Below, piece after piece: positions 45,843 to 56,849 of a stretch of DNA of 64,000 bases. This stretch comes from Hanleya hanleyi (Eukaryota > Mollusca > Polyplacophora > Lepidopleurida > Hanleyidae): NCBI GenBank assembly GCA_036873755.1, contig JAVTVY010037147.1, positions 1 to 64,000 on the forward strand, in the 5' to 3' direction. Both the position numbers and the translations under genes were made by a program. The first letter of the stretch is position 1. Every line of letters begins with the position of its first letter. The notes beneath the pieces were generated by a model. That model was not told the DNA's origin. It made no database searches and saw only the letters and a list, made by a program, of their open reading frames with translations.

Positions 45843-47730
45843 AAAGGGAAATTGAGATGAATTCAATAATCAGATTCTGGTCTTAATGGCATGTTCATAC
45901 ATTATGTTTCCATTCTCTGAAATTCTTTATACCAGACGAATCTAGCACAGACCCCGGAATTCAAATGACTGTACAGTAAAGGGTTGAGTTAAGAAGCAGT
46001 CCAGTACAATTACTGTTGCCGACAGATGTTGAGCTTGAAGGTCTGAACTGTACCAACACGAGAAAGTAGGTAACAAACACCCCAAAGAGCTGAAAAATAA
46101 CAGAATAAAATCAAGATAGGGGAGGCTTTATATAATGCCATCCATTTAGACATGACTTGCCATCTTGCCCCTCAGCTTTCAAAGCCTGTTGCCTATCGGC
46201 CATTATTTCTAGCCATGCTTTGTCTGATAAATCCGTACCATAGCAGAATATGGGTTTTGCTTAGCTATAAAACCGGTCGTAATTGTTAGGAATTCCGAAT
46301 CACGACCAGGTCCTCCCGGAATATACCCAAATTTGATCAAATGAGAAGCCAGACAAAGTGTCTTATATTTTATCCTCTTTGAACTAAGTTGCACGTATCC
46401 GTGATTGAACCTATAGAAGCTCACGTGTCATTCCCTTGATCACATCAAAGAGACATTTCTACAGCGCATTCTTATTATAAATACTTGTCTGTGGACAAGG
46501 TCAAGCACACTGTAACGCTGTCCATTTGTTGGCTGTTAGTTTAAACGGACCGTTGAGGCAATAGCTGTTATGCATTCATCTGCGTGCAGGGCTGGTTCAG
46601 GATATACAGACCTGCATTATGGGGGGTGCTTTCGACAAGTTCGTCATGAGAAGCATTTTGAACATCTCTAATTCCCTAACCCATTTGTAGACATGGTTAA
46701 GCAGCAGAGACTTTCGGCATTTCCATTTGTAATTATTCTCCCTTCTTAGGATTATGGTAGGGTAGTTAAAAAGTTTCATTTCAACTTACCGTCAAAATTG
46801 TTGGCTTGTCAATAACAAACATATCGAAAGCAGTCAGTCCGATACTTTCTCCAGTCAGACGTGACAGGAACACTTGTATCTGAATGATATGAACAAAACG
46901 TTTACTTATGAAACTTAACTTAAACAATGGATTCCCTGCTGCATACATCAACAACGGACAGTGTACTGAGGTCGTTCTTACAAAGATGAGTAATTTACGT
47001 CAGACGTAGAGAAATCACGCCAGCCGCGTGACAGAATTTTGAGAGTAGAGTGTACTGTCTTCCAAAGCACACGTATGTCGGTGATAAAAGGACGACATGC
47101 GTAAATATTCTCTCTCTCCCTCTCTTTGTTAAAAATCCTTCACGACTTTCTTCGCTTATTAGTGGATAGTAAGTTTCAGGTGATATTTTATTTATATTAT
47201 CACATAATGTGATTTAGGTTTCATATATTAATGTTGGGTAAGACTGCATTCCACGATGCAATATATAAGTGCCTGGAACATTCTAAATCCTCTCCGATAG
47301 CACTAACGCTGACTGGAATATTCTCCGCAGTTCTATGTCGAAAATAGGACAAACAACAGGTACAGAGTGAGGTCATTGTCCTAGAAAAAAAAGGCTTACA
47401 AGTTACTGTTGCAAGACCACACTAAAGAAAATTAGCTTATTCATCTCCACAACATAAAACGAATTCAACTGTGAAAACAAAGGAGGGCCAAAGTACAGCA
47501 TCATAACACCTCCCCTTTAAAGAAAAGAAAATTTTACCGAAGTTTTCTTTACAAGATACTGGTATGTGGTTAGTGTCATTAATTTATAGTAAGTGGATTA
47601 CATTTATACTCTTGGCAATGCATCAGCAATTATATTATTTCTCCCAGCAACGTGTACAATTATCAAAGCGTATGACTGTAACATCAGACTCCAGCGAAAT
47701 AATCTTTGATACAAGGACACCAATGGTTTA
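45843..47730. other. No gene seen
   Basis: Scattered short frames of 60-71 residues on the minus strand without motifs. A CT-rich run lies near 47110. No RNA gene or terminal repeat recognised. Confidence 0.4.
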
Positions 47731-47766
47731 AAATGAACAGCTGCAATAAAAGCGCGGCTGAGATAC
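47731..47766 (+). ncRNA. Isolated hairpin of the shared RNA module
   Basis: ATGAACAG, CTGC, AATAAAAGC, GCGG, CTGAGATAC: the conserved hairpin of the module with the variable helix bases changed on both sides (CAGCTGC with GCGGCTG, one G-U pair). A second hairpin, GAGAAT/ATTCTC, follows at about 47780. The 5' half of the module is not recognisable. Confidence 0.5.
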
Positions 47767-48730
47767 TAAGGCTACGTCCGAGAATCCACGTATTCTCGGG
47801 CCTGACTGTTATGCGCCGAGGGATATGGTTGCTTATTAGTCACCAGACGTCGCCAGTTTTTCCCACCTCTCGCATATCGCGCAAATTTGCATGCATTTCA
47901 AAATGTTGCAAAGTCAATACACGACTCAATGTTCCCTTTTAAATGATGAAATAGGCTCATTGGTGTTTATTGCATTTTTTAGAGTAAAAATTCGAAAAGC
48001 CCAGCTTTATCCTCTAGAAGTAATACAACTGTTACCCCTACGTCCCTAGCAGTTATTGTTATTGTTTATTGAATAGGTTAGAAAAGTTTGGAGCTACTAA
48101 TACGGGTTCATCACTCAAAATGGCTTTGAACTTTTCAAAAGCAGGCTTACATGACGAGAAAATTGTTGATCTGTGGAGCTTGTTCTTTCAGAGGACATGT
48201 ACTTATTCGCCTGCTTATTAAAGCATCAATTATCCCCGCCCTCCTTCACACAGGCAATAATTCTCACCATGTGCCTCGCCCTCTTTCCCAAACTACGTAT
48301 GTTTAGGGGTCACGTCCAATTAATCGAGACACTTTATCGATGCCTTTGAGATGGACCCGAAAGGCAGAAACGGGACCCCTGGCGACGTCTCCCGGTTTAC
48401 TCCCGGTCGCGATCTCGACTGAAACGTCCCGGTTTTCGAGATGGATGCGAAATTGACCATTAATCTCGAAGCGGGTCTCGGTTTCTACATGTCCGTGTTC
48501 TGTTGCCGTTAGTTTGTCCGTTTCTTAGCTTCTCAGGCGATCAGAGTGTTGGGCTGGTACCATCTTTTGGGGGCACTCGTCGTATACGCATATCGTGGCC
48601 CAAAATAGAATCGCGCCAACGGATTTCTTTTCGGAATTCCGTGTTACTAAATGTTTAATCGATATTTCCATATACTGATGTTTTTTTGAATCCAACTGTT
48701 TCATTTATCTAAATAAATTTTGAATACATA
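47767..48730. other. No gene seen
   Basis: A GC-richer stretch near 48340-48500 contains repeated CGGGTCTCG/GATCTCG-like words. No coding region recognised. Confidence 0.4.
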
Positions 48731-48734
48731 ATTG

Positions 48735-49432
48735 AATCTTTATGACAAAAGAGATGATTACAATTTCGACATCGTAAACTATCCCTTTCTGGATAGTAAT
48801 ATTCCAGTGGGACCTGCATATGGCGTATACATATCTCGCTTAGTAGCATTTGCTGGATCCTGTGTTAAATGTGATGATTTTAATCAACGTCACAAAACAT
48901 TGTTGCAGAAACTTATAAAACAGGGCTATTCCACCAAGCGCCTCCACTCAAAGTTTCTCAAATTTGGCGATACATATCGCATGCTGATAGCAAAATACGA
49001 ACGTAGCGTGCAAGATCTATGGCGCTACGTTTCGTAACTTGTGTCTAATTCCGCTTAACCCGGGGCTAGGGGCCGTATGAGCCCATGTACTTCAAGATCC
49101 TCATGGTACTCATATGAACAGTCACAATCAAAGCGTGGCTGAGGTACATCATTTTTAGATGACGACTCTATAACGAATATTATGGATTAAGAATACTGAT
49201 CAGCGATACGGATTTGATATTTTGGAACATCATGATGTCTTGCCGGCATCAATGAAAACTGTTGACCGCTTCTCTCTTGCAGGAAACAAGCCTATGTTTA
49301 TGTATACTTTGTCTTTTTGAATTTGGTGCTAATACTGTTATATGGAAATGGAATAGGTCTTTGGATTATGGACGCGGATATTCTCTAATGGACGACGGCT
49401 GGATTATGAATGACGGACTAGACGCTTGTAAT
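48735..49432 (+). mobile_element. 5'-truncated Penelope-like copy
   Basis: Starts within the RT C-terminal region (YDKRDDYNFDIVNYPFLDSN through DLWRYVS, stop at 49037) and continues with the full tail to GACGCTTGTAAT. It is very similar to 6555-7231. The RNA module at 49038-49148 is intact, with two changes that keep G-U pairing. Confidence 0.85.
48738..49037 (+). pseudogene. Penelope-like RT C-terminal fragment
   Basis: About 100 codons, uninterrupted, identical in plan to the end of the RT at 6842. The catalytic palm is absent through truncation. The initial ATG is in flanking DNA. Confidence 0.8.
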
Positions 49433-49926
49433 TCTCTCATATCGATAATTGGTTGTATATCTGACGTGTATGCGACAAAGAATAAATGACAACTGGATTT
49501 GATCTGAATAATAATGATATGGAAACACACGTTAATACTTGTTCTATAAATTTCGTTTGAACTATACGAGGGCCGCTTCAACCGAAAAATGAAAGCTATG
49601 TTAACTGTTTAACCGGTGTATTAATATTAATATTCATTGCAGATTCCATTTTTCTGAGTTCTACTGTCGTGTGATATAGTTCAAGTAAGGAGTTTGTTTC
49701 TGATATAACCTTGCGTAGAAGAGGTTAGCGGAAATCGGTACTACAGGTGTTTATCATTCACACCACAGTGAAGGAAGGGGGATCAGTTTCTTCGCAAGAA
49801 AAAATTGAAACAACAGCGTTAGCGAGGCTTGACAATTCAGAACGCCATTACGCTTTAGACCAAAGGTCACATATACATTTGACTATCAGCGATATCGCAT
49901 GATGTCCGTGCGAAAGGCTGATATTG
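49433..49926. other. No gene seen
   Basis: Non-coding. Part (about 49590-49650) resembles sequence near 38270-38345 (GTTAACTG..CCGGTGTATTAAT), so a dispersed repeat is likely. Confidence 0.4.
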
Positions 49927-50420
49927 AATGCTCACACAAGCAGCTAGGGGGAGGAAAATTACCACACTATACCCTTGGATCAAGCTCTGCCAGAAAATGT
50001 AAAAAAAAATCCAAGATGGCCGCTTTGATGACGTCGCAGTGGCGTCATCTTCAAAAACGACAATTCAATTTTGGTCAATTTTCCGAATTGTTTATTTGCG
50101 CAATTTCTCCGCAAAAAGTGCATGATAAATTAGTAAATATTAATGTGATGTGAAATAAAATAATGTGATGTGAAATAAAATAGTTTTTGGACACTTTTCA
50201 TCGCGAAAAACACTTTTCTGGTAACCCATGTGGTCGCTATCTTGAATTTACCCATGATCCTCTCCTCGGGGATTATGCAAATAGGCTCAAAATGACCACA
50301 ATATGATAAACTATCAAGTCAAGAAGTGTCAGCTCTCAATTTTTTGTCGTTTCGGAGATAGCGCAGAAAGGTTGGTGGGGGGGGGGGCATTTTACCCTCC
50401 CCCCAAGGCCTGGTAGGGTT
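49927..50420. mobile_element. Second copy of the 40930 MITE-like repeat
   Basis: AAATCCAAGATGGCCGC, GATGACGTCGCAGTGGCGTC and GATGTGAAATAAAATAGTTT match 41015-41150, and the end GGCCTGGTAGGGTTAAAC matches 41745. A 20-bp segment (TAATGTGATGTGAAATAAAA) is duplicated in tandem near 50150, and a poly-G run sits at about 50377-50388. Confidence 0.6.
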
Positions 50421-50890
50421 AAACGGATACGTTAGATCTGGAACTGTTGTGACAGATCCGCTCAAATAACTAACTCATCGCGGGCGTCGGAGACTAACAG
50501 TCCTCCAACAGAATCCTACCATATACACATAATAAATTGGTGAGATATACGAGAAGTGAAAAGAATTGAAGCCGTCTGGCGACTGAAAGTAACCATACGT
50601 TTCCACATGAAAGGCTCCTTCGGTATCTCAAATTCAGACTAGACTACGGAGGATTCTAACATACAAGGATCCTAAAACGCAGCTTCGGTATCTCACTCGG
50701 GCTTTTTATTCTTGTAGTGCTTGTGTTCATGTGGAAACAATGAAGTAACCACAAGGCCGCGTAGAACGAGCGTAGGTGGAATTAGATACGCTAGCTCGGG
50801 AGCTGTGATGAGAGATCAGTTCAAATAAGTAACTGAAGTTAATCGATGAGCACCGATGGCATCTGGTGAAGTAAACAGCTTGACCGACAC
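50421..50890 (-). mobile_element. R-II element, about 359-bp tandem units
   Basis: GATACGTTAGATCTGG at 50426 and GATACGCTAGCTCGGG at 50785 mark two successive partial units. The junction (AATAAATTGGTGAGATATAC near 50531) aligns with the R-I junction AATAAATTACAACACATATA. The unit contains a diverged RNA module (50688-50790). It is a related but distinct family from R-I, with no coding. Confidence 0.6.
50688..50790 (-). ncRNA. Structured RNA module, R-II copy
   Basis: The minus strand starts at GTATCTAATTCCACC; GTATC pairs with GATAC at the far end. TGTGG/CCACA is kept, and ATGAACAC with GTGAGATAC replaces ATGAACAG with CTGAGATAC, a paired change. The loop AATAAAAAGC is recognisable. The hairpin arm between is longer and pairs poorly. 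Confidence 0.45.
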
Positions 50891-51560
50891 TAGCAATCCA
50901 AGTTGAACATTTTCATACAATACAGGCCACAGTTCATTCTTTCACAATGGTATCTTCATTGAAATGTTGGTGCACGTCAAATGTGGCTACCCTAACATAA
51001 TTCGACGATTATTCTTATGTATTTCGAAATTTGAGCAATCTCTAGAAGGAATAAGATTGTGGGCAATTTGAGGTATTTCCTTAAAAACTGGCATAGGTAT
51101 GTACAATGTAAAGCCAGTAATTGTTTTTTAAATTGATGTCCTTTCTCCTGTATACAGCCGACAAGAGGGAGCACATACCTTAACTCTGGTTTTAAAATTA
51201 AATCCGTTACATACTGAACATGAGAGAACGTCTTTGAGCAATCAATAGCAACTAACAAAGTATATCTAAAGAAATTAATGTAGATATATGTATATACTGT
51301 TTAAGACTCAAACGTGGGTTCGATGATTGAAGAAATAAACTTCTGAGCTATACTACATTAAATATATGTTTGTCTGTTTCTAAAGATACATTTTGTAATT
51401 TGCTACCTGTATCCCCTAATTTGTTTTGTTAAAATTGTCATGATCCGCCATAAGTGCCTGGCACACTAACGTTCATACGGCCACCCCACATTCTAAAATA
51501 GTGCATATATGTATGCCAAAATTCCGCAGTGAATTGGTTAGCAGTGGGCGTCTTCGTCTA
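50891..51560. other. No gene seen
   Basis: AT-rich. The 88-residue minus-strand frame at 50992-51258 has no motif I recognise. Confidence 0.4.
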
Positions 51561-51580
51561 AGTTGTTGTTGTTGTTGTTG
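51561..51580. repeat. (GTT)n microsatellite
   Basis: Six GTT units, AGTTGTTGTTGTTGTTGTTG. Confidence 0.85.
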
Positions 51581-51586
51581 ATAAAA

Positions 51587-51750
51587 CGATATAACAGCAT
51601 TTTCGTTATTTTGGGATTACACTATCTTAGTATAGCACAGATTCTAGTGCTGAAAATTGGCGGAATCGTTCGAATCCCGCACAGGCACTAGAATCGATGC
51701 TATACTAAGATAGTGTAATCTCAAAATAATGAAACTACTGTTATACGATA
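51587..51750. mobile_element. Palindromic MITE with tRNA-like loop
   Basis: Arms of about 64 bp: GATTACACTATCTTAGTATA with flanks (left about 51587-51650), inverted at 51685-51750. The loop holds GTTCGAATCCCGC, a pol III B-box/T-arm-like sequence. Confidence 0.8.
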
Positions 51751-51854
51751 ACGTTCTATATGACAAAAAATGTATTTCTTCCTAAAATAATATATTTCAT
51801 TTATAAGGAATAAAATTATTTTCCACCTTTTCATACATCACGATGGATATCATA

Positions 51855-52393
51855 AATTACAACACATATAAGGGAAGTGGGAAGAGGTGCCGACATACTG
51901 ACTGCGTCACATGACTTCACAGAATAGTCCTCTGGTTAACCTATTCTAAAGCACATACCAAGAATCTAACGATTAGTGATATATGTTGTATCTCAGGTAC
52001 GCTTTTATTGTACCTGTTCATGTGGCAACTTGGATGATATGACCACACGGCCCCTAGCACCGGCATAAGCGGTATTAGATACAAATCTAGAGAGCTATGA
52101 TGGAAATGCTCTGACAACTCGTATACTGGTAATTGGTGAGCTGTTTCGCTGTGACAGCTCGTATATTGGAGATTAGTGAGCTGTATCGTCGTCAGATGTA
52201 AATGACGGCATTTAACACAAAAGACTAGTCTGTGAGGCCCGATGTCGACCCAGCATCAACTTCCTACAAGTGCCAACATATATCAAAGACCAAAAGGTCT
52301 GTACAGGGGGCGGGCCTCGGGGATGAAACGTCCACCAGCAGAATCTCGCCATATACAGGAAAAAATTACAACACATATAAGGGAAGTGGGAAG
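51855..52393 (-). mobile_element. R-I element, tandem copy
   Basis: A complete 509-bp unit (51855-52363) plus the first 30 bp of the next (52364-52393). The unit length is the same as at 11542-12050. In its sense it reads GGTGGACGTTTCATCCCCG, a tandem pair of hairpins (ACAGCTC/GAGCTGT and ACAGCTC/GAGTTGT, each followed by C), an AGAGC/GCTCT hairpin, the RNA module (51987-52083), an AGAATAG/CTATTCT-type hairpin and the TTGTAATT end. Confidence 0.88.
51987..52083 (-). ncRNA. Structured RNA module, best R-I copy
   Basis: All helices are perfect: TGTATC/GATACA, TGTGG/CCACA and CAGGTAC/GTACCTG, with loop AATAAAAGC and GCTT able to pair with loop AAGC. It lies in the minus strand and is the best single example for folding. 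Confidence 0.6.
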
Positions 52394-52443
52394 TTACACG
52401 TATAAATTAGCAACATAGTGTTGAAGTTATATATCCAGTTTCG

Positions 52444-52536
52444 TCACGATTCCCTGTAAGAGAGAAATTCATGTGTATGCGGACAACCGATAGTAAATGG
52501 ATGAACGGGAGCGATGAATGCCTGGAGATCAATTCT
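52444..52536 (-). CDS. Possible last exon of receptor gene (weak)
   Basis: After a possible acceptor (CGAATGCAAG) the phase-0 frame reads RIDLQAFIAPVHPFTIG and ends about 14 residues later at TGA. The spacing from F to IG resembles the start of the final exon of gustatory-receptor-like genes. The hallmark TYxxxLxQ end is not present. The R-I insertion starts about 50 bp beyond. It could be a decayed exon or chance. Confidence 0.2.
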   Translation of the reverse strand, partial: RIDLQAFIAPVHPFTIGCPHTHEFLSYRES

Positions 52537-53045
52537 CTTGCATTCGGGGTTTATCGAAGTCGATTGCAAGAGCCCACGAACACTCGATGACATTTGCTGG
52601 AAACCAGTCAGATCCCCGAGAATGTATTTCCGTACAGGGATTAGTGATGAATTCTTCAACAGGGTGCTTGCTTTACTTGCCGTTATAGGTACATGTAGAG
52701 GTGTAGTAGACCGGAGTATGTTGCTAATTGATACATGTGATTTTTATGATATCCACTATTATCGTGATTTATGAAAAAGTGGAAAATAATCTTATTCTTT
52801 AAAAATAAAGAAAAAATAAAAATAAAAAAAAAATCTTTCTGAAAATCTCATGTTGTCGCCATTTTAAAATTTTCCAGTAGTATTTGTGTTAAGTGAATAA
52901 TCTCTGTTCGGGATTCTATAAATGCAATAAGATTCGGAGTTATATGGTAGGATGAAGAGGGAGGGGGAACACATTTGTATTTGTACTCGGTATTGTAAGT
53001 GTGCTCTAAATTTGTCTCATTGTAGCGCTTATGCAGTGTACTCAC

Positions 53046-53111
53046 CTCTATCGAAATGTCCCTGTTTTTCTGCAGGTCTATGTCATACACGTCCGAGAGT
53101 GGTACATGGGC
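53046..53111 (-). CDS. Predicted 66-bp exon 2 of receptor-like gene
   Basis: A 22-codon phase-0 exon, AHVPLSDVYDIDLQKNRDIS then IE. It is bounded by an acceptor TTTTAATAG and a strong donor GAG|GTGAGT. Phase and content (polar intracellular loop) fit the preceding exon, which ends VNHM before GTGATT. No stop occurs in this frame within the exon. The pairing of both splice sites in phase is the main support. Confidence 0.55.
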
Positions 53112-53359
53112 CTATTAAAATAATGTGGAAGTAGACAGTAATAACTAATAAATTTCGTTGAAATTCGGAATTTCTTTATGTCAGATGCTTCAATTCATTT
53201 ATGAGCTTTCGTACATAAATTGCCATAATATCCACTTACTACTAACTGTAAAACGTTGGTCCTCAAATGAAGACGACCCATTTAAAAGCAATCGACCTAA
53301 AGTTTGTAATTTGTGGAACATATTTTCAAAGAAGTATAAAACCAACTTGATTTAATCAC

Positions 53360-54379
53360 CATGTGATTGACAATTCCTCCGCTGATGGAAATAAAGATGA
53401 TCATCAACAATGAATAGGACAACCAGAAGGAAATCATTCCAAGTAGGCCTGGCTCCGTTGTCATAGGCTCGGACCAGATGACGATATACAACAAAAGCAT
53501 GGAGAGGGCGAGATTCAGCGCGATACCACTTCCGTACAATGGGGAGAACGTATCATCTGCTCTGTCGACCAGCCGACATATCTGTTGGTGTCGTTTGCGA
53601 AATCGCTCAAAATCTCCTTGAAACATACCGTCGTCAGAAATATTCCGAGCGAAGCTTTTCTGGAAGGTGTTGAATTCCATATACAACGCGACACAAATAA
53701 TGAAGGCAAACGAAACAGGTAACATCCACATAACCGACCAATAGATATAGAGAACGAAAAATATAGCTTTTACAACCACCATAGAATGGGCGGACAAGCC
53801 ACTGAAAGGTGCTAGTATTTCATCCATATAAGAAGTCTTGAATAAATACACGCCGAAAAAAGTCATGTTAAACGTTACGATAATCCCTGTAAAAATACTC
53901 ATACCACGGATAACAGCTTTCATAGTAGTGTCATAGTTAAATTGGTACTGTTGGTCTCTCAAATTGTTATGCCACTGTAGATAGAATCCCCTAAGAAGAT
54001 CTGTTCGCCAACAACCGCGATACATGATGGTACAATTGAAGGCACAGAGCAGAAACCAGCAGTGCATCGTCAGTGTGAAGCAGAGATTAGCGTCAAAAGT
54101 AATGTTACCGTAATCATACACAGCGAAGTAACGAAGAAAATTCGCCCAAGTCAGAGTAAGAACAATTGTACAGTAGATGCGCAACGGTTTGTAGGGATAC
54201 GCTTCGCCCACCACTGGAACACGAAGAAAGTACATACCAAAGAAAGACATACATGTTACAAAAGGCTGAAACAGATTGTAGAGGCGACATCTATCGGATT
54301 CTTCAGCCGGGGTCTTGGAACCTGTCGTTGTCATAGCCAATTTTCCACCGACGGGTCGTGTATCCTCTTTAAAACTCAT
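53360..54379 (-). CDS. Gustatory-receptor-like multi-pass membrane protein, exon 1
   Basis: 340 codons from ATG 54379 to a predicted donor CACATG|GTGATT. The frame stays open to 53297 but that tail reads into the intron. The N-terminus is cytoplasmic-like and polar. LYNLFQPFVTCMSFFGMYF resembles the conserved start of insect and invertebrate Gr/GRL chemoreceptors. About six hydrophobic helices follow (around residues 70-90, 100-122, 160-182, 205-240 as a long pair, 300-320 and 325-345), with a long polar loop before the last two. The family comprises ligand-gated ion channels in the plasma membrane of sensory or other cells, with an inverted topology. The final exon carrying the last helix is not securely found, so the gene may be incomplete. 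A neuropeptide-type GPCR is less likely because DRY and NPxxY are absent. Confidence 0.65.
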
Positions 54380-55959
54380 TTAGATTTCAAAATCGCTGAA
54401 AGTCCTGTTACTAAAATAGTAGCTCCTATACGACGCTATTTCTGGAAAAGTCAGGAGATAACAATATATTGATGATCACTAATACTATTGAGAAAACTGG
54501 TCCACTACCACGAAGATACGATCCTCATTTGAGATCGCGGTGATCACGCTTCTGACGGCCTAACACATTCTTCGTGGCGAGATTTCAGGAATCCGGAATG
54601 TTCATCGAAGTCTGTTTGCCAAAATTCACTCTCAGATTTCACACATAACTGGTATAGTTATGTTTACGTGCTTTTTGGGATATTTCCTGGAGCATCATTC
54701 ATTAGCCAGACACGAAATACTGAATGCAATCAATCACAATCGGCATCGTTCTGCTCCACTAAAAGCTTCTCTTATCTAAATGGTGATAAAAGGATCAATA
54801 CTGGTATAGGGAAATTAACCAGAACCATGGATAATCACACGTGCGCGTCATGTGTTTGTACTTCGTTGAAATATAGTTCATGAATAAAAATGCATTTGTA
54901 CTTGATAGAAGAGTTCGTGGACACCACGCACTAGCGGAGTGATACTCTGTTAGGATTCATCCTAGTGACAATAATGTTTATAGAAATACTGTCATATCGA
55001 TCGCATATCCAGAGCATGGGTTAGTTGTTCTTCATACATAGTCCATCAAAGCGTTTTAGCGAATGTTTGTGCTGATACGACGAAGTCAAACAATACTTTA
55101 AACAGGTAAATATGTGCCAGGGGATGCAGTTAATTACATGCCGCGTGATTTTAGATAGGATTTCGATCGATATACAAATAACATTGATTCGCTCCATGCG
55201 CATATACATCGAATAAAGCGTGCTATTGACCAGGTCGTTCACTCTACGGTCACCTTCATGAGTATAGAATCAAAGACGCAAATCTATGGTATGAAAAAGT
55301 AGGACGTGGAAAGAGAAATTAGGTTCAGAAAATCAGCAGAAAGGAAACACACTTATAAAACATATTCTAAAGGTGTGGGTTGCAAATTCAGCGTTTTGAA
55401 TTCATTCCGTTAAAATACACCTTACATGAACCTCTTCCGTGACGATTGCTTCAGTTCCACCGGATTTCTTCTTTTGCTCGAGGATGGACAGATTAAATTC
55501 ACTGAACTGGGATTCACTAGCTGAGTTCACATTATATATAAATGATGATGCACGGATGTTTTTTTTGTTTTTGTATACTCCAGAAATTCACCAATAGTGT
55601 ATGTCGAAAACTGATGAAGCTTGATTCAACCATGGTGTTCCACTTCTATCAAAACAAATCTGAATACCAATCAAGTGATCATGCGTATAAAGTTTTGCAT
55701 TGGTTAGGTACATGTATTATGATGTTCCAAAGATGACGATGCCATATATCCCCCACTGCACTAAAGTGGTTCCAGACAAATACACTTTCATGTCTACTGC
55801 GTATGTCTCACATCCAAAGTTTCCACCGAATTTCTACGTAATCCTGAACACGAAAAAAAAAAACTTCAAGCAAAAAGTGTGATATAGTTTTCTTCCGGCT
55901 GTACACGAGCCCTCACCGAAGTGAGACGAATGATCTTTAGTGAACAAGAACATGGAGGA
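54380..55959. other. No gene seen, possible receptor upstream region
   Basis: Non-coding. CCACGAAGA at 54508 and TTCTTCGTGG at 54571 form a short inverted pair. Small frames of up to about 70 residues show no motifs. A promoter for the minus-strand receptor would lie just above 54379, but no TATA box stands out. Confidence 0.4.
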
Positions 55960-55969
55960 TAGACAGGAC

Positions 55970-56400
55970 GTGATGGAAAAAAGACACCCAGGAGCTACAG
56001 GAGCAGGTTAGAGAAATTAACACTCGTTTAGTAAATACTAATACTCCGACCACTGTGGACAACACAGACAATTTCACATTGGAATAAAACTGGTTGAGGA
56101 AGCTGTAGGAGAATCTAAAAAGTGTGAATTTAAGAGGAACAATCTGATATTTCAGGGCCGTGACGATTCAACTGGCAGGGATTCTCTAGAGTCAAAGTCT
56201 AAAGACATGATCGCTATAACTCGCATCATTAATGAAATTTCTGGTGAGGACCTGAACAAAACTAAGGGAGAAGACTATTATGAGGATTGATGCAAAGCCC
56301 GACGACAAACCTCGCTTAGCTAAAGTTGACTTTCAAAAGAAAAATTCTGTCAAACACCAAGAGCTTGACAGGCAGCGTTATTCAAACAATGCGGAGCATA
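55970..56400 (+). pseudogene. LINE ORF1 relic
   Basis: ELQEQVREINTRLVNT is a coiled-coil-like start. KLVEEAVGESKKCEFKRNNL, then IFQG, gives the RNNLIFxG entry to the RRM-like domain of LINE ORF1 proteins. After a frameshift near 56278, DKPRLAKVDFQKKNSVKHQE continues the domain (RPRLxKVxF type). Such proteins bind LINE RNA as trimers. ORF2 is not adjacent. Confidence 0.55.
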
Positions 56401-56528
56401 TATGTAATGACAGGTCTCACAAAGAAGGAGCGAGAGAAGATTTAAAAGTTACGCCAGGACGTCCGAGCCAGGAGAGTAGCAGGGGAGAGGGTCATGATCA
56501 GGGAAGGAAAGGTCGTGACCCAGACAGA

Positions 56529-56849
56529 TTAGGTTCTATGACTAATGAAACTGTGAGTAAGCGTGAGGCCAACGATCTGTCGCTGGTTCCAGCGTGAGCG
56601 CTCGTGGTCCATATCCCGGGCATCAAAAATGGCTGTCATCGTCCAGTAGTAGAGGGTGATAGCACACCTCTCCATCGAGTCGACCCTGTCGAGGACCGCT
56701 TCTGTGAACACTTCCAGGATCTGGCATCGCCCCTCGTTATCGTCACCCTCTCCAAACATGGACCGAACCACTGCTCGGTAACCCGTGATTGAATTAACCA
56801 CGATCGCATGCTGTAAAATGCGAGTCGCATAGGAATGGGTCTCCGTCAT
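56529..56849 (-). CDS. Unrecognised 106-residue protein, minus strand
   Basis: Starts MTETHSYATRILQHAIVVNS and continues with an acidic patch (GEGDDNEG) and a helical, hydrophobic segment ERCAITLYYWTMTAIF. Local base composition is clearly GC-richer than the neighbours. It lies in a run of minus-strand frames up to 57558. I cannot assign a family. The compact spacing suggests a virus-derived or other mobile-element gene cluster, but this is inference. Confidence 0.35.
   Translation of the reverse strand: MTETHSYATRILQHAIVVNSITGYRAVVRSMFGEGDDNEGRCQILEVFTEAVLDRVDSMERCAITLYYWTMTAIFDARDMDHERSRWNQRQIVGLTLTHSFISHRT

Noticed and set aside
45657..45866. 69-residue minus-strand frame
   Set aside because: It is entirely within a fold-back MITE and explained by the palindrome.
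52390..52460. Alternative last receptor exon after TTTCTCTCTTACAG
   Set aside because: A good acceptor, and the in-phase start GIVTKLDI recalls the family, but the frame stops after eight codons. It is not listed as an exon.
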